A stretch of 64,000 nucleotides of DNA from Nocardioides sp. BP30 (GCF_029873215.1 NZ_CP123620.1:1860001-1924000), one strand, 5' to 3'; shown: positions 9,900 to 18,830, counted from the first letter of the stretch. Numbers and translations: made by a program. The notes: a model not told the origin generated them from the sequence alone.

Positions 9900-9921
9900 A
9901 AGTGTGACGCAACCTACACTT
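9900..9921. promoter_or_regulatory. Inverted repeat overlapping a -10-like hexamer, upstream of the 10.0 kb membrane gene
   Basis: AAGTGT (9900-9905) and ACACTT (9916-9921) form a 6-bp inverted repeat with a 10-bp spacer. TACACT at 9915-9920, a TANNNT hexamer, lies inside the right arm, so a dimeric regulator here could block the promoter. A second GC-rich repeat (CGCGGG 9939-9944, CCCGCG 9954-9959) follows in the leader. The surrounding 9850-9935 is clearly more A+T-rich than its neighbours. Confidence 0.35.
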
Positions 9922-10001
9922 CACGACAGTTTGTGACCCGCGGGTAGCAAACCCCCGCGCGCAGGTTGGGCCGCGGGACGCATCTGGAGGGAGTCCGCGC
10001 G

Positions 10002-10619
10002 ATGCGCGCAACTTTGTCGTCCTTGCTGACGCCGGCCGTGCTGGCGGTCGCCGTCGTGGTCGTGATCGCGGTGAGCTCCGCGCTCGACCTGGAGATCGAG
10101 CCCTATGCCCTGGCGGGCGTCCTTGCCGGCGCGATCGTGGCACTCATCCCGGACCGCTCGGCCTGGACGCGGCTGGGCTCCTTCGCCGTCGGCTTCGTTG
10201 CGGTCTGGATCGGCTTCCTGCTGCGCGCGGGCCTGCTGCCCGACACCGAGGGTGGCCGGGCGGTGGCTGCCGTCGTCACCCTGGTCATCTGTCTGATCGC
10301 CCTCGCCGTGGCGCGGGGCCGGCTGCCGCTGTCGGCGATGCTGCTCGGCGTCGTGCTGTTCAGTGCCTCCTACGAGGCTGCGTTCGTGGCCGACGAGCCC
10401 CGGGTCGTCTCCACCTCGCTCGACGCCGCCACCGCTCTGGTGTTCGCCGTAGCCGTCGGCTTCGCCGTCGCGGTGCTCTCCGCCGGGCGGGTTCCCGCCG
10501 GCGACACCGCTCCCGATGTCACGCCGAGCGCGTCGACCTGGTCGATGCGGCCGCGCCGCGATCGGCTGACCGACACCGCTGCCACCACCGCCGCTCCCAA
10601 CACCGAGGTGACCCGATGA
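10002..10619 (+). CDS. Hypothetical multi-pass membrane protein
   Basis: I do not recognise a family. The 205-residue protein has about six hydrophobic segments over residues 5-165 and a cytoplasm-like polar tail (VTPSASTWSMRPRRDR). An acidic extracytoplasmic-looking stretch VADEPRVVSTSL sits between the last segments. The ATG at 10002 follows a good GGAGGGA ribosome site. Its last four bases (ATGA) overlap the start of the secreted heptad-repeat gene, so the two products are probably made together and may act as a pair at the cell envelope. That partnership is inference from coupling. Confidence 0.7.
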   Translation: MRATLSSLLTPAVLAVAVVVVIAVSSALDLEIEPYALAGVLAGAIVALIPDRSAWTRLGSFAVGFVAVWIGFLLRAGLLPDTEGGRAVAAVVTLVICLIALAVARGRLPLSAMLLGVVLFSASYEAAFVADEPRVVSTSLDAATALVFAVAVGFAVAVLSAGRVPAGDTAPDVTPSASTWSMRPRRDRLTDTAATTAAPNTEVTR

Positions 10620-12712
10620 ACCGCACCCCCCTCATCCGGCCGCTCGCCATCGCCGCCGTCCTGACCACGGGTCTGCTCGGCACCGGAGCCGCCAGCGCCG
10701 CCACCGGCACCGCCGGGGCGGGGGTCGACGTCAGCAACACCGAGACCGTGCAGGTCTACGTCAGTCCCGACGGCAAGCTCGGCCAGCAGCACATCTACGA
10801 GCAGCTGGTCCTCACCGGGCACGGCAAGGCGGACGTGGTCAACCCGATCACGACCAGCGGCCTGCGCAACCTCGACAGCTTCTCCGGGGTGCACGTCAAG
10901 GACGGCAACCAGATCGTCGACACCACCGTCGACGGTGAGAAGGACCTGCGCACGGTCAGCAACTACCACGGCGATCTGCCGCTCACGCTCAAGGTCTCGT
11001 ACAAGCTGAACGGCAAGCCGGTCAAAGCTGCCGACATCGTCGGCAAGTCGGGCCACCTGGACGTCTCGTACACGATCAAGAACACCAGCGGGAAGCCCAC
11101 CCAGCTCAGCTTCGACGACGGCAAGGGCGGCACCGTCAGCAAGATGGTGAACGTGCCGATCCCGATGGTCGCCAGCATGAGCGTCGATGCGCCGACCGAC
11201 TTCCGCGACGTCTCCTCGCACGAGGCGAGCATGGGCGGCGACGGTCACGGTGGGACGCTGATGCAGTTCACCCTCACGCTGCTGCCGCCGATCGGGCCCG
11301 CGGAGGCGACGTTCGGCTACAGCGCCGACATCACCGACGGCGTCGTCCCCAGCGCCGAGATCAACGCGCTGCCCGTGGACCCGCTGGCCAGCCCGACCTT
11401 CGCCAGCGCCGCCTCCAGCTACAAGGGCGGTGCCGACACCGGTGTCCAGCTGACCGCGGGCGCGCTGAAGATGGACGCCGGCCTGGTCAAGCTCCAGGGC
11501 GGCGCCTCCGACCTGGTCGCCGGTCTGATCAAGCTGCACGACGGCGCCGGCCAGCTCAGCACCGGCCTGAAGGACACTGCCGCACCGGGAGCCGCGAAGC
11601 TTGCCGACGGGACCACCCAGCTCGATGACGGCGGCAAGCAGCTCGCCGACGGCGCCGGCCAACTGACCGCGGGCCTGAAGAAGCTGAAGTCCAAGGCGCC
11701 GGCCCTGGCCGACGGAGTCAGCCAGATCTCCGACGGACAGCAACAGATCGCCGCCGGCCTCACCACGCTCTACGACGGCGTCACGGACCCGGACAAGAAG
11801 GCGCAGCTGCAGCAGCTGGTCGGCTGGGCGAACACGGTGCAGACCGAGCTGGGCACTGCCGCCGACGCCGAGAACGAGAACCTGAACACGGTCGCGGGCT
11901 CTCTCGCAGCGATCGAGAATCATCTGGCGAATCTGCCCGACTCGGCGGACAAGACCGCCGCCCTCGACGCCGCTCGCAAATGGCTGTCGAAGGACTCCTC
12001 GGGCAAGTGGACCGCTGGCGCCCTGCCGACCGACCTGGCCTTCAAGGCGGGACTGATCGGGATCGGCCTCAAGCAGGTGCAGTCGTCGCTGCAGGACATC
12101 GCCAACGGACTCGGCACCCCCTCCTCGGGTTGCCCGACGGACAAGACGAAGCAGACGCTGCGTGGCTGCATGGCGGCCCTGGTCGCCGGCGGGAAGAAGC
12201 TCGACCACGCCGTGCCGAAGCTGCGCTCGGGCGTCAACCAGCTGGCGGCGGGCAGCACCAAGCTCTCGACGGGTGCAGGCCAGCTCAGCGACGGCCTCGG
12301 TCAGGCCAACACCGGCGCGCATCAGCTCGCCGACGGCCTGGGAACCGCCGCGGACGGCGCCGGTCAGATCGACGACGGTCTCGGGACCGCCTCGGCCGGT
12401 GCCCCCAAGATCGTGGCGGGTGCCAAGAAGCTGTCGGTGAAGGGCAGCCAGAAGATCGCCGCGGCCGGTGAGGACACCGCGCAGAGCTACGGCGAGATGT
12501 ACGCCGAGCTCGTCGCCGGTGCCAAGCGCGCCAACACCGAGGCGATGGCGGTAGGTGCGCCGAAGGGCGCGTCGTCGCTGATGGCCTACCAGTTCGTCAT
12601 CACCGGCGCCGACGGCCAGGTCGGCCGCAACGTGACCCGCACGCTGCTGGGCGGAGGCCTGCTGGTGGTGGCGGCCGGCGGGATGCTGCTGCGGCGCCGC
12701 TTCTGGGCCTAG
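10616..12712 (+). CDS. Secreted, membrane-anchored heptad-repeat protein (YhgE/Pip N-terminal-like repeats)
   Basis: This 698-residue protein has an N-terminal signal peptide ending near AASA and a C-terminal anchor (GGGLLVVAAGGMLLRRRFWA), so it should be exported and tethered. Residues about 25-250 form a globular region. Two blocks, about 275-370 and 525-610, carry repeats of the type xxxLxxGxxxLxxG (LADGAGQLTAGL, LSDGLGQANTGAHQ) typical of YhgE/Pip proteins and some actinobacterial RND-associated proteins, and they probably form long helical hairpins. Between them lies a Cys-containing segment (PSSGCPTDKTKQTLRGC) that could form a disulphide. It is coupled by ATGA to the preceding membrane gene. 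Function unknown. Confidence 0.75.
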   Translation: MNRTPLIRPLAIAAVLTTGLLGTGAASAATGTAGAGVDVSNTETVQVYVSPDGKLGQQHIYEQLVLTGHGKADVVNPITTSGLRNLDSFSGVHVKDGNQIVDTTVDGEKDLRTVSNYHGDLPLTLKVSYKLNGKPVKAADIVGKSGHLDVSYTIKNTSGKPTQLSFDDGKGGTVSKMVNVPIPMVASMSVDAPTDFRDVSSHEASMGGDGHGGTLMQFTLTLLPPIGPAEATFGYSADITDGVVPSAEINALPVDPLASPTFASAASSYKGGADTGVQLTAGALKMDAGLVKLQGGASDLVAGLIKLHDGAGQLSTGLKDTAAPGAAKLADGTTQLDDGGKQLADGAGQLTAGLKKLKSKAPALADGVSQISDGQQQIAAGLTTLYDGVTDPDKKAQLQQLVGWANTVQTELGTAADAENENLNTVAGSLAAIENHLANLPDSADKTAALDAARKWLSKDSSGKWTAGALPTDLAFKAGLIGIGLKQVQSSLQDIANGLGTPSSGCPTDKTKQTLRGCMAALVAGGKKLDHAVPKLRSGVNQLAAGSTKLSTGAGQLSDGLGQANTGAHQLADGLGTAADGAGQIDDGLGTASAGAPKIVAGAKKLSVKGSQKIAAAGEDTAQSYGEMYAELVAGAKRANTEAMAVGAPKGASSLMAYQFVITGADGQVGRNVTRTLLGGGLLVVAAGGMLLRRRFWA

Positions 12713-12744
12713 GCGGCTCGCTTCGGGGATTCACCCGACATCCG

Positions 12745-12782
12745 AGGGGGTGACGGCCTGTTCGCACAGGCCGTCGCCCCCT
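12745..12782. terminator. Strong bidirectional terminator hairpin
   Basis: A 17-bp stem with one G-T wobble closes a TCGC tetraloop. It lies between the convergent heptad-repeat gene and the methyltransferase gene and should stop transcription from both sides. Confidence 0.8.
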
Positions 12783-12815
12783 ACGTGTGTCTGTCCTCCG
12801 CTGCCGCGCCCCGGC

Positions 12816-13643
12816 TCAGTCGAGGTTCCCCGCGAAGATGGCCGTCCCCGGCGTGATCAGCCCCCGCGTCCGGGACCAGCCGCCCCAGACCCGCTCGTGG
12901 TGCTCGGGCCACTGCGGCTCGACCAGGTCGGTGATCCGGAATCCGGCGCCGGCGAGCAGCGCGACCCAGTCGCCCAGGGTGCGGTGATGCTCCACGTAGG
13001 TGGTGAGACCGGTCGCGTCGTCGACCTCGACGTACGGCGTGCGGTCCCAGTAGGACTGCGAGGCGATCAGGCCCTCCTCGCCGGGGTCGTCGGGGAACAT
13101 CCAGCGCGTCGGGTGGGTGATCGAGAACGCGAACCGGCCGCCTGGCCGCAGCACGCGTGCCACCTCGCCGACGGCGACGTCGATGTCCTTGACGAACTGC
13201 AGGGCGCCGAACGAGCAGAACACCACGTCGAAGCTGCCGGTCCGGAACGGCAACTGGGTGGCCGTCGCCTGGACGGCGGGGACGACGACGCCGGTGGACT
13301 CGTCGATGCGCCGCGAGTGCTGCAGCTGGCGGTGGGACAGGTCCAGCCCGGTCGCCCGACCACCCTGCGTCCGGACCCAGCGCGAGCACTGGCAGGCGCC
13401 GGAGCCGAGCTCCAGCACGTCCTTGTCGGCGATGTCGCCCAGGACCCGCAGCTCGGCCTCGCCGATGCCCTCCGGTCCCCAGACGAAGCCGATGTCCCCG
13501 AGGAAGGTGCCGTGGGTGTCCTGGTACTCGTCCGCGTAGCGGTCCCAGTCGGGCCCGTTGGCCCGGCGGGACTCGTCCTCGCTGACGGGGCGGCGCTCGG
13601 CTCGCACCGGCGTGGGCGCGGGCCAGACGATCGGTTGCTCCAC
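12816..13643 (-). CDS. SAM-dependent class I methyltransferase
   Basis: This 275-residue protein has the Rossmann-type methyltransferase motifs: motif I DVLELGSGACQCSRW, an acidic residue at the end of strand 2 (GLDLS), motif II/III region GSFDVVFCSFGALQF and post-motif LRPGGRFAFSITHP. The last is the pattern of Methyltransf_11/25 small-molecule methyltransferases. The first 30 residues are polar and probably disordered. The start is a GTG at 13643, 8 nt after TAGAGT. It is monocistronic and divergent from rpsA. The substrate is unknown. Confidence 0.85.
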   Translation of the reverse strand: MEQPIVWPAPTPVRAERRPVSEDESRRANGPDWDRYADEYQDTHGTFLGDIGFVWGPEGIGEAELRVLGDIADKDVLELGSGACQCSRWVRTQGGRATGLDLSHRQLQHSRRIDESTGVVVPAVQATATQLPFRTGSFDVVFCSFGALQFVKDIDVAVGEVARVLRPGGRFAFSITHPTRWMFPDDPGEEGLIASQSYWDRTPYVEVDDATGLTTYVEHHRTLGDWVALLAGAGFRITDLVEPQWPEHHERVWGGWSRTRGLITPGTAIFAGNLD

Positions 13644-13651
13644 GCGGACAG

Positions 13652-13657
13652 ACTCTA
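13652..13657 (-). promoter_or_regulatory. -10 element of a leaderless methyltransferase promoter
   Basis: TAGAGT on the minus strand ends 8 nt before the GTG at 13643. No ribosome-binding site is visible. Confidence 0.5.
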
Positions 13658-13677
13658 CCGATGTCCGCGATGACGAA

Positions 13678-13708
13678 GCGGGCGCGGACCGGTCGGTTCC
13701 GCGCCCGC
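13678..13708. repeat. Perfect 11-bp inverted repeat in the rpsA upstream region
   Basis: GCGGGCGCGGA (13678-13688) and its complement (13698-13708) flank a 9-base loop. It looks like a terminator hairpin but lies between divergently transcribed genes, so its role is unclear. It could end an unannotated transcript or be a binding site. Confidence 0.4.
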
Positions 13709-14165
13709 CCCCGCCCCGCCATGGTGCGGTCTGGGCTGATCCCGCAGGAGCAGTCGTCGTGCGACGACTCCCGTTCCGGGCGAGGGGAGTCGTGATCGCG
13801 ACGGTCCGTCACCGATGCGGGGACAGCGGCGGATCGTCGCGCCTCCAACGAGGGGCGCGAGCGCGGGTTATCGGTACGCCGGATACTGGTCGCACTGGTC
13901 CAGATCACCCTTGACAGGTGCCGATCCCGGCGTCGTCGTGGGTGCGGAAGCGGGCTGACGCCGCGGTTGGACGCGGCCCCGCCCGGCGTCGTACCCTGAT
14001 AGGGCGTGTGGAGTCTGCCCAGGTCCCAGACCGAGCGGATCCAGGCTCGCTATTGATGCCGAGTTCGACGAACTGGTGCTCGGTGCTCCAACCGGTCGGT
14101 AGTGAAAACGAGGCTTCCTCGCGCGCCCGTACGACTATCTGCCCATCCAAGGACAATCCTTCAAT
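13709..14165 (+). promoter_or_regulatory. Upstream and leader region of rpsA
   Basis: This 457-bp stretch holds no convincing gene. A candidate promoter is TTGGAC (13967-13972) and TACCCT (13992-13997) with a 19-base spacer, which would give a leader of about 160 nt. A TTGACA at 13911-13916 has no good partner. The leader contains a short hairpin (CGAGG-CTT-CCTCG near 14105) and an AAGGA site before the ATG. Long rpsA leaders are common and can carry S1 autoregulation; this is inference here. Confidence 0.35.
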
Positions 14166-15626
14166 ATGACGACCATCTCCCTTCCGGACTACGACGCGCC
14201 GCAGGTCGCGGTCAACGACATCGGGTCCGAAGAGGCCTTCCTCGCCGCCATCGACGAGACCATCAAGTACTTCAACGACGGCGACATCGTCGACGGCACC
14301 ATCGTCAAGGTGGACCGCGACGAGGTTCTGCTCGACATCGGCTACAAGACCGAGGGCGTCATCCCCTCGCGTGAGCTGTCGATCAAGCACGACGTCGACC
14401 CCTCCGAGGTTGTCGCGGTCGGCGACAAGGTCGAGGCTCTCGTCCTCCAGAAGGAGGACAAGGAGGGTCGTCTGATCCTGTCCAAGAAGCGCGCTCAGTA
14501 CGAGCGTGCCTGGGGCACCATCGAGCAGATCAAGGATGAGGACGGCGTCGTCGAGGGCACCGTCATCGAGGTCGTCAAGGGCGGCCTGATCCTCGACATC
14601 GGTCTGCGCGGCTTCCTGCCGGCGTCGCTCGTGGAGATGCGTCGCGTCCGCGACCTGCAGCCCTACGTCGGCCAGACCCTCGAGGCCAAGATCATCGAGC
14701 TCGACAAGAACCGCAACAACGTGGTCCTCTCGCGCCGTGCCTGGCTCGAGCAGACCCAGTCCGAGGTTCGCCACGGCTTCCTGACCCAGCTCCAGAAGGG
14801 CCAGATCCGCAAGGGCGTCGTCTCCTCGATCGTCAACTTCGGTGCGTTCGTGGACCTCGGCGGCGTCGATGGTCTGGTGCACGTCTCCGAGCTGTCCTGG
14901 AAGCACATCGACCACCCGTCCGAGGTCGTCACCGTGGGCGACGAGGTCACCGTCGAGGTTCTCGACGTGGACATGGACCGCGAGCGTGTCTCCCTGTCGC
15001 TGAAGGCGACCCAGGAGGACCCGTGGCAGCACTTCGCCCGTACCCACCAGATCGGTCAGATCGTCCCGGGCAAGGTCACCAAGCTGGTGCCGTTCGGCTC
15101 GTTCGTCCGCGTCGAGGAGGGCATCGAGGGCCTGGTCCACATCTCGGAGCTGGCCGAGCGCCACGTCGAGATCCCGGAGCAGGTCGTCCAGGTCAACGAC
15201 GACGTCATGGTCAAGATCATCGACATCGACCTCGAGCGTCGCCGGATCTCGCTGTCCCTCAAGCAGGCCAACGAGACCACGGCCGCCGCGGACGTCGAGG
15301 AGTTCGACCCGACCCTCTACGGCATGGCTGCGACCTACGACGAGCAGGGCAACTACATCTACCCGGAGGGCTTCGACCCGGAGACCGGTGAGTGGCTCGA
15401 GGGCTTCGACGAGCAGCGCGCCGCCTGGGAGGAGCAGTACGCCAAGGCGCACGCTCGCTGGGAGGCCCACGTCAAGCAGCAGGCCGAGGCCAAGCAGGCC
15501 GAGGCCGAGGCCGGCGAGGCCACCTCGTACTCCTCCGCGGCTCCGGCCGCCGAGGAGACCGGCGGCTCGCTCGCCTCGGACGAGGCGCTGCAGGCTCTGC
15601 GCGAGAAGCTGACCGGCAACAACTGA
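14166..15626 (+). CDS. rpsA: 30S ribosomal protein S1
   Basis: This 486-residue protein has four S1 RNA-binding domains, at about residues 38-110 (GDIVDGTIVKVDRDEVLLDI), 125-195, 210-285 (GQIRKGVVSSIVNFGAFVDL) and 297-370 (GQIVPGKVTKLVPFGSFVRV). It lacks the last two domains of the six-domain E. coli form, as usual in actinobacteria. The C-terminal 110 residues are acidic and Gln/Ala-rich (AKQAEAEAGE) and probably disordered. It helps mRNA recruitment to the small subunit. Codon use is strongly biased, as expected for high expression. It is followed by a clear terminator. Confidence 0.97.
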   Translation: MTTISLPDYDAPQVAVNDIGSEEAFLAAIDETIKYFNDGDIVDGTIVKVDRDEVLLDIGYKTEGVIPSRELSIKHDVDPSEVVAVGDKVEALVLQKEDKEGRLILSKKRAQYERAWGTIEQIKDEDGVVEGTVIEVVKGGLILDIGLRGFLPASLVEMRRVRDLQPYVGQTLEAKIIELDKNRNNVVLSRRAWLEQTQSEVRHGFLTQLQKGQIRKGVVSSIVNFGAFVDLGGVDGLVHVSELSWKHIDHPSEVVTVGDEVTVEVLDVDMDRERVSLSLKATQEDPWQHFARTHQIGQIVPGKVTKLVPFGSFVRVEEGIEGLVHISELAERHVEIPEQVVQVNDDVMVKIIDIDLERRRISLSLKQANETTAAADVEEFDPTLYGMAATYDEQGNYIYPEGFDPETGEWLEGFDEQRAAWEEQYAKAHARWEAHVKQQAEAKQAEAEAGEATSYSSAAPAAEETGGSLASDEALQALREKLTGNN

Positions 15627-15665
15627 TCGAGCGCGCCGGGCACGCACCGGACGCACGTGAGGATC

Positions 15666-15699
15666 GAAGGCCCGACTCCCTGCTGGGGGTCGGGCCTTC
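15666..15699. terminator. Terminator hairpin after rpsA
   Basis: A 15-bp stem with one G-T pair (GAAGGCCCGACTCCC against its near complement) closes a TGCT loop, 40 bases past the rpsA stop. It lies between rpsA and the convergent small gene at 15718. Confidence 0.8.
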
Positions 15700-15717
15700 G
15701 GCGTTGTCGGTGCTCGC

Positions 15718-15825
15718 TCAGTCGAACCAGGCGGGCCGGCGACGGGTGGCGAAGCGGTCGTGGGTGGCCCAGGCGATCAACGAGGTCAGGGCGATCAGCA
15801 GGAGCAGCGCGGCGATGATGGTCAT
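15718..15825 (-). CDS. Putative 35-residue single-pass membrane protein
   Basis: On the minus strand an ATG at 15825 opens a 35-codon frame. Residues 3-19 are a hydrophobic helix (IIAALLLLIALTSLIAW), followed by a basic Arg/His-rich tail (THDRFATRRR) ending in WFD. The arrangement suits a small inner-membrane protein with a cytoplasmic positive end. Third-position G/C bias fits coding, and the frame ends just before the rpsA terminator. There is no clear ribosome site. It is too short to assign to a family and could be chance. Confidence 0.4.
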   Translation of the reverse strand: MTIIAALLLLIALTSLIAWATHDRFATRRRPAWFD

Positions 15826-15914
15826 GGCATGAATCGTGCGCTCGTTCAGATCCGGCCACGAGTGGCAGGGATGACACTCTTGCGCGATTTACTGCCAGAT
15901 GACAGGCTCGACTC

Positions 15915-16859
15915 GTGCTGTCCAACGTCGCGGTGGTCATCTTCGACGGGGTGAACCCGTTCGAGTTCGGCTCCGCCTGCGAGGCGTTCGGCCTGGATCG
16001 CCGCGATCACGGCGTGCCGTTGCTCGACTTCGCGGTCTGCGCCCCGCGGGCCGGATCGGTCCGCACCCGACTCGGCTTCGGCATCACCGCCGATCACGAT
16101 CTGGGGCGGGTCGCCGAGGCGGACCTGGTGGCGGTGCCCGCGACCGGGCGCGGTCCGGAGGTGCCACCCGAGGTCGTCGCGGCACTGCAGGCGGCGTACG
16201 CGCGCGGCGCCCGGCTGCTGAGCTACTGCTCGGCCGCCTTCACGCTGGGCGCTGCCGGTCTGCTCGACGGGCGCGAGTGCACGACGCACTGGATGTACAC
16301 CGACGAGCTCGCCGAGCGACACCCCGAGGCGAAGGTGGTGCCGGAGGTGCTCTACGTCGACTCCGGCCAGGTCGTCACCAGCGCCGGCACCGCAGCCGGG
16401 TTGGATGCCTCGTTGCACATCTGGCGCGAGGAGTACGGCGCCGCGATCGCCAGCACGATCGCCCGCCGGATGGTGGTGCCGCCGCAGCGCGACGGCGGCC
16501 AGGCGCAGTTCATCGCCCGGGCGGTGCCCGAGTGTGAGGCCGAGACGCTCGGCCCGTTGCTCGGCTGGATCGCCGCCAACCTCGGTGAGGACCTCGACGT
16601 CGAGTCACTGGCCCGACGCTCGCTGATGTCGCCGCGCACGTTCGCCCGCCGGTTCCGTGCCGAGACCGGCGCGACGCCGCACGCCTGGGTGACGCGCCAG
16701 CGGCTGCTGCGGGCCGAGGAGCTGCTCGAGCAGTCGGACCGCTCGGTGGAGTGGATCGCGCAGGAGGTCGGCTTCGGCAACGCCGCCACCCTGCGGCACC
16801 ACTTCCTCAAGGCCCGGGGCATCAGCCCGCAGGCCTACCGGCGCCGTTTCGGCAGCTGA
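15915..16859 (+). CDS. GlxA family transcriptional regulator (DJ-1/PfpI-like domain plus AraC HTH)
   Basis: This 314-residue regulator has an N-terminal class I amidotransferase-like domain (about 1-185: VAVVIFDGVNPFEFGSACEA, with LLSYCSAAFTLGAAGLL, where Cys takes the nucleophile-elbow position) and a C-terminal AraC/XylS domain (about 205-312) with both HTH units: LARRSLMSPRTFARRF and WIAQEVGFGNAATLRHHF. The GTG at 15915 lies 6 nt after CAGGCT, a weak -10. It has no obvious target operon beside it; the ABC exporter downstream runs convergently. The ligand is unknown. Confidence 0.9.
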   Translation: MLSNVAVVIFDGVNPFEFGSACEAFGLDRRDHGVPLLDFAVCAPRAGSVRTRLGFGITADHDLGRVAEADLVAVPATGRGPEVPPEVVAALQAAYARGARLLSYCSAAFTLGAAGLLDGRECTTHWMYTDELAERHPEAKVVPEVLYVDSGQVVTSAGTAAGLDASLHIWREEYGAAIASTIARRMVVPPQRDGGQAQFIARAVPECEAETLGPLLGWIAANLGEDLDVESLARRSLMSPRTFARRFRAETGATPHAWVTRQRLLRAEELLEQSDRSVEWIAQEVGFGNAATLRHHFLKARGISPQAYRRRFGS

Positions 16860-16954
16860 TTCGTCGCGCCTCGGGCAACATGGCTCGGGTGACGTGGCTC
16901 GGGCGACGCGGCTGCACGTCCGGGTGCCGGCGACCGCCTCGCACGGCTGCCGCC

Positions 16955-18814
16955 TCACGCCGCCTGCTGGAGCCCGCCGCGCACCAGCTCGGCGTAGGTG
17001 CCGCCGGCGAGCAGGAGCTCCTCGTGGGTGCCGAGCTCGACGATCCGGCCGTGATCCATCACCGCGATGAGGTCGGCGTTGCGCACCGTGCTGAGCCGGT
17101 GGGCGATCGTGATCGTGGTGCGGCCCTCCGCCAGCCGGTCGAGGGCGGCCTGCACCTCGCGCTCGGTGGTGTTGTCGAGCGCGCTGGTGGCCTCATCGAG
17201 CACCAGGACGCGCGGATCGCGCAACAGGGTGCGGGCGATGGCCAGCCGTTGCTGCTCGCCGCCGGAGAACCGGTGTCCCCGCGAACCCACCATGGTGTCG
17301 TAGCCGTCGGGCAGCGCGGCGATCAGGTCGTGGATCTGGGCGGCGCGGGCAGCGGCCTCGATCTCCGCATCGGTGGCGTCGGGACGGGCGTGCCGCAGGT
17401 TCTCCCGGACGGTGGCGTGCAGCAGGTAGGTCTCCTGGGTCACCACCCCGACGGCATCGGCGACGTCGGCCAGGGTGAGGTCACGCAGGTCGACCCCGTC
17501 GAGCAGCACCCGGCCCGCGACCGGGTCGTGGAGGCGCGCGACCAGTCCGGCCAGGGTGGACTTGCCGCTGCCGGTCGCGCCGACCAGGGCCAGGCTGCCG
17601 CCCGCGGGAACGGACAGTGTGATGTCGTGCAGCACCGGCGTCGTGTCGTAGGCGAACCCGACGTGGTCGAAGGTGACCTCTCCGCGCACCGCACCGAGGC
17701 TGGTCGGGCTGACCGGGTCGTCGATCTCGACGGGCAGGTCGAGGTAGGTGAAGATCCTGCTGAACAGGGCCAGGCTCGAGGTGACGTCGACGCCGACGTT
17801 GAGCAGGCCCATCAGCGGCCGGAACAGGGAGCCCTGGAGCGACACGAACGCCACCAGGGTGCCGATCGTCATCCCCCCGCTCGTGGCGGGGAAGCCGGCT
17901 GCCAGGTAGAGGGCGGCCGGCACCGCGGCGAACACGATCTGCATCCATGCCATCCGCCAGCGCCCGGCGAGGGTGGAGCGGACCTCGAGCTCGATCAGGT
18001 CGCGGCTCGTCTCCTCGAACCGGTCCGCCAGGGCCGGTGCTGCGCCGAGGGTCTTGGTCAGCAGGATGCCGCTGACGGAGAGCCCCTCCTCGATCTGGAC
18101 GTGCAGGTCGGCCATCTTGGCCTGGCGCTCGTTCGTCACCGCATAGCGCAGGCGGGCGACGCGGCGGGTGGTGACGACGGCCGGCGGCAGCACCACCAGG
18201 CTGATCAGTGCGAGCCGCCAGTCCATCGCGAGCATGGCGACGATGGTGCCCACGACCACTGTCACGTTGGCGGCGATCGAGGTGGCAGTGCTGGTGACGA
18301 CGGCCTGCATGGAACCGATGTCGTTGATGATGCGCGACTGGATCTCGCCGCCGCGGGTGCGGGTGAAGAAGCCGACGGACTGTCGCTGCAGGTGGGCGAA
18401 GAGGCCGGTGCGCAGCTGGTGCATGACCTGCTGGCCCACCCGCGTGGAGAGCAGTGTCTGCCCGACGCCGAGGGCGGCGGTCACGATGGCGACGCCGACC
18501 ATGGCCGCGACGCAGCCGATCAGCAGCGCGTGGTCGTGGCGGGGGAGCGCCTGGTCGATGACGTGACGGACCAGGAACGGCTGGGCAAGCCCGATGACGG
18601 AGCTGGCCACGATGAGCAGGACGACCACGCCGAGCGTGGCGCGGTGGGGGGCGAACAGGCGCGCGATGCGGCGCAGCTCGACGGGATGCTCCCGGAGCTG
18701 TCGCCTGTCGCTCGCCTTGTTGTGCGGGTCGCGGCCGTCTCGGCCGCCGGAGGCGGCGATCCGGGCGCCGCGGCCCGGTGCGCCGGCGCGCACCGCCGTC
18801 ATGAAGTCACTCAT
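16955..18814 (-). CDS. ABC transporter, fused permease and ATP-binding protein (exporter)
   Basis: This 619-residue half-transporter has a six-helix type I exporter domain (about 60-350) and an ATPase domain (about 370-610) with Walker A GATGSGKST, signature FSGGEQQRLAIARTLL, Walker B VLVLDEATSALD and H-loop AHRLST. The N-terminal 45 residues are basic, polar and Gly/Arg-rich, and may be dispensable. A GAGGTGAG ribosome site precedes the ATG at 18814. It is divergently transcribed from a MarR regulator with a palindrome just upstream, which suggests drug- or stress-induced efflux controlled by that regulator. Homodimer formation is expected. Confidence 0.9.
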   Translation of the reverse strand: MSDFMTAVRAGAPGRGARIAASGGRDGRDPHNKASDRRQLREHPVELRRIARLFAPHRATLGVVVLLIVASSVIGLAQPFLVRHVIDQALPRHDHALLIGCVAAMVGVAIVTAALGVGQTLLSTRVGQQVMHQLRTGLFAHLQRQSVGFFTRTRGGEIQSRIINDIGSMQAVVTSTATSIAANVTVVVGTIVAMLAMDWRLALISLVVLPPAVVTTRRVARLRYAVTNERQAKMADLHVQIEEGLSVSGILLTKTLGAAPALADRFEETSRDLIELEVRSTLAGRWRMAWMQIVFAAVPAALYLAAGFPATSGGMTIGTLVAFVSLQGSLFRPLMGLLNVGVDVTSSLALFSRIFTYLDLPVEIDDPVSPTSLGAVRGEVTFDHVGFAYDTTPVLHDITLSVPAGGSLALVGATGSGKSTLAGLVARLHDPVAGRVLLDGVDLRDLTLADVADAVGVVTQETYLLHATVRENLRHARPDATDAEIEAAARAAQIHDLIAALPDGYDTMVGSRGHRFSGGEQQRLAIARTLLRDPRVLVLDEATSALDNTTEREVQAALDRLAEGRTTITIAHRLSTVRNADLIAVMDHGRIVELGTHEELLLAGGTYAELVRGGLQQAA

Positions 18815-18830
18815 CTCTCACCTCTTTCGT

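Noticed and set aside
10370..12322. 650-codon minus-strand frame
   Set aside because: It is antisense to the heptad-repeat gene; its Leu/Val/Arg/Gly-rich product is the usual reverse-frame artefact.
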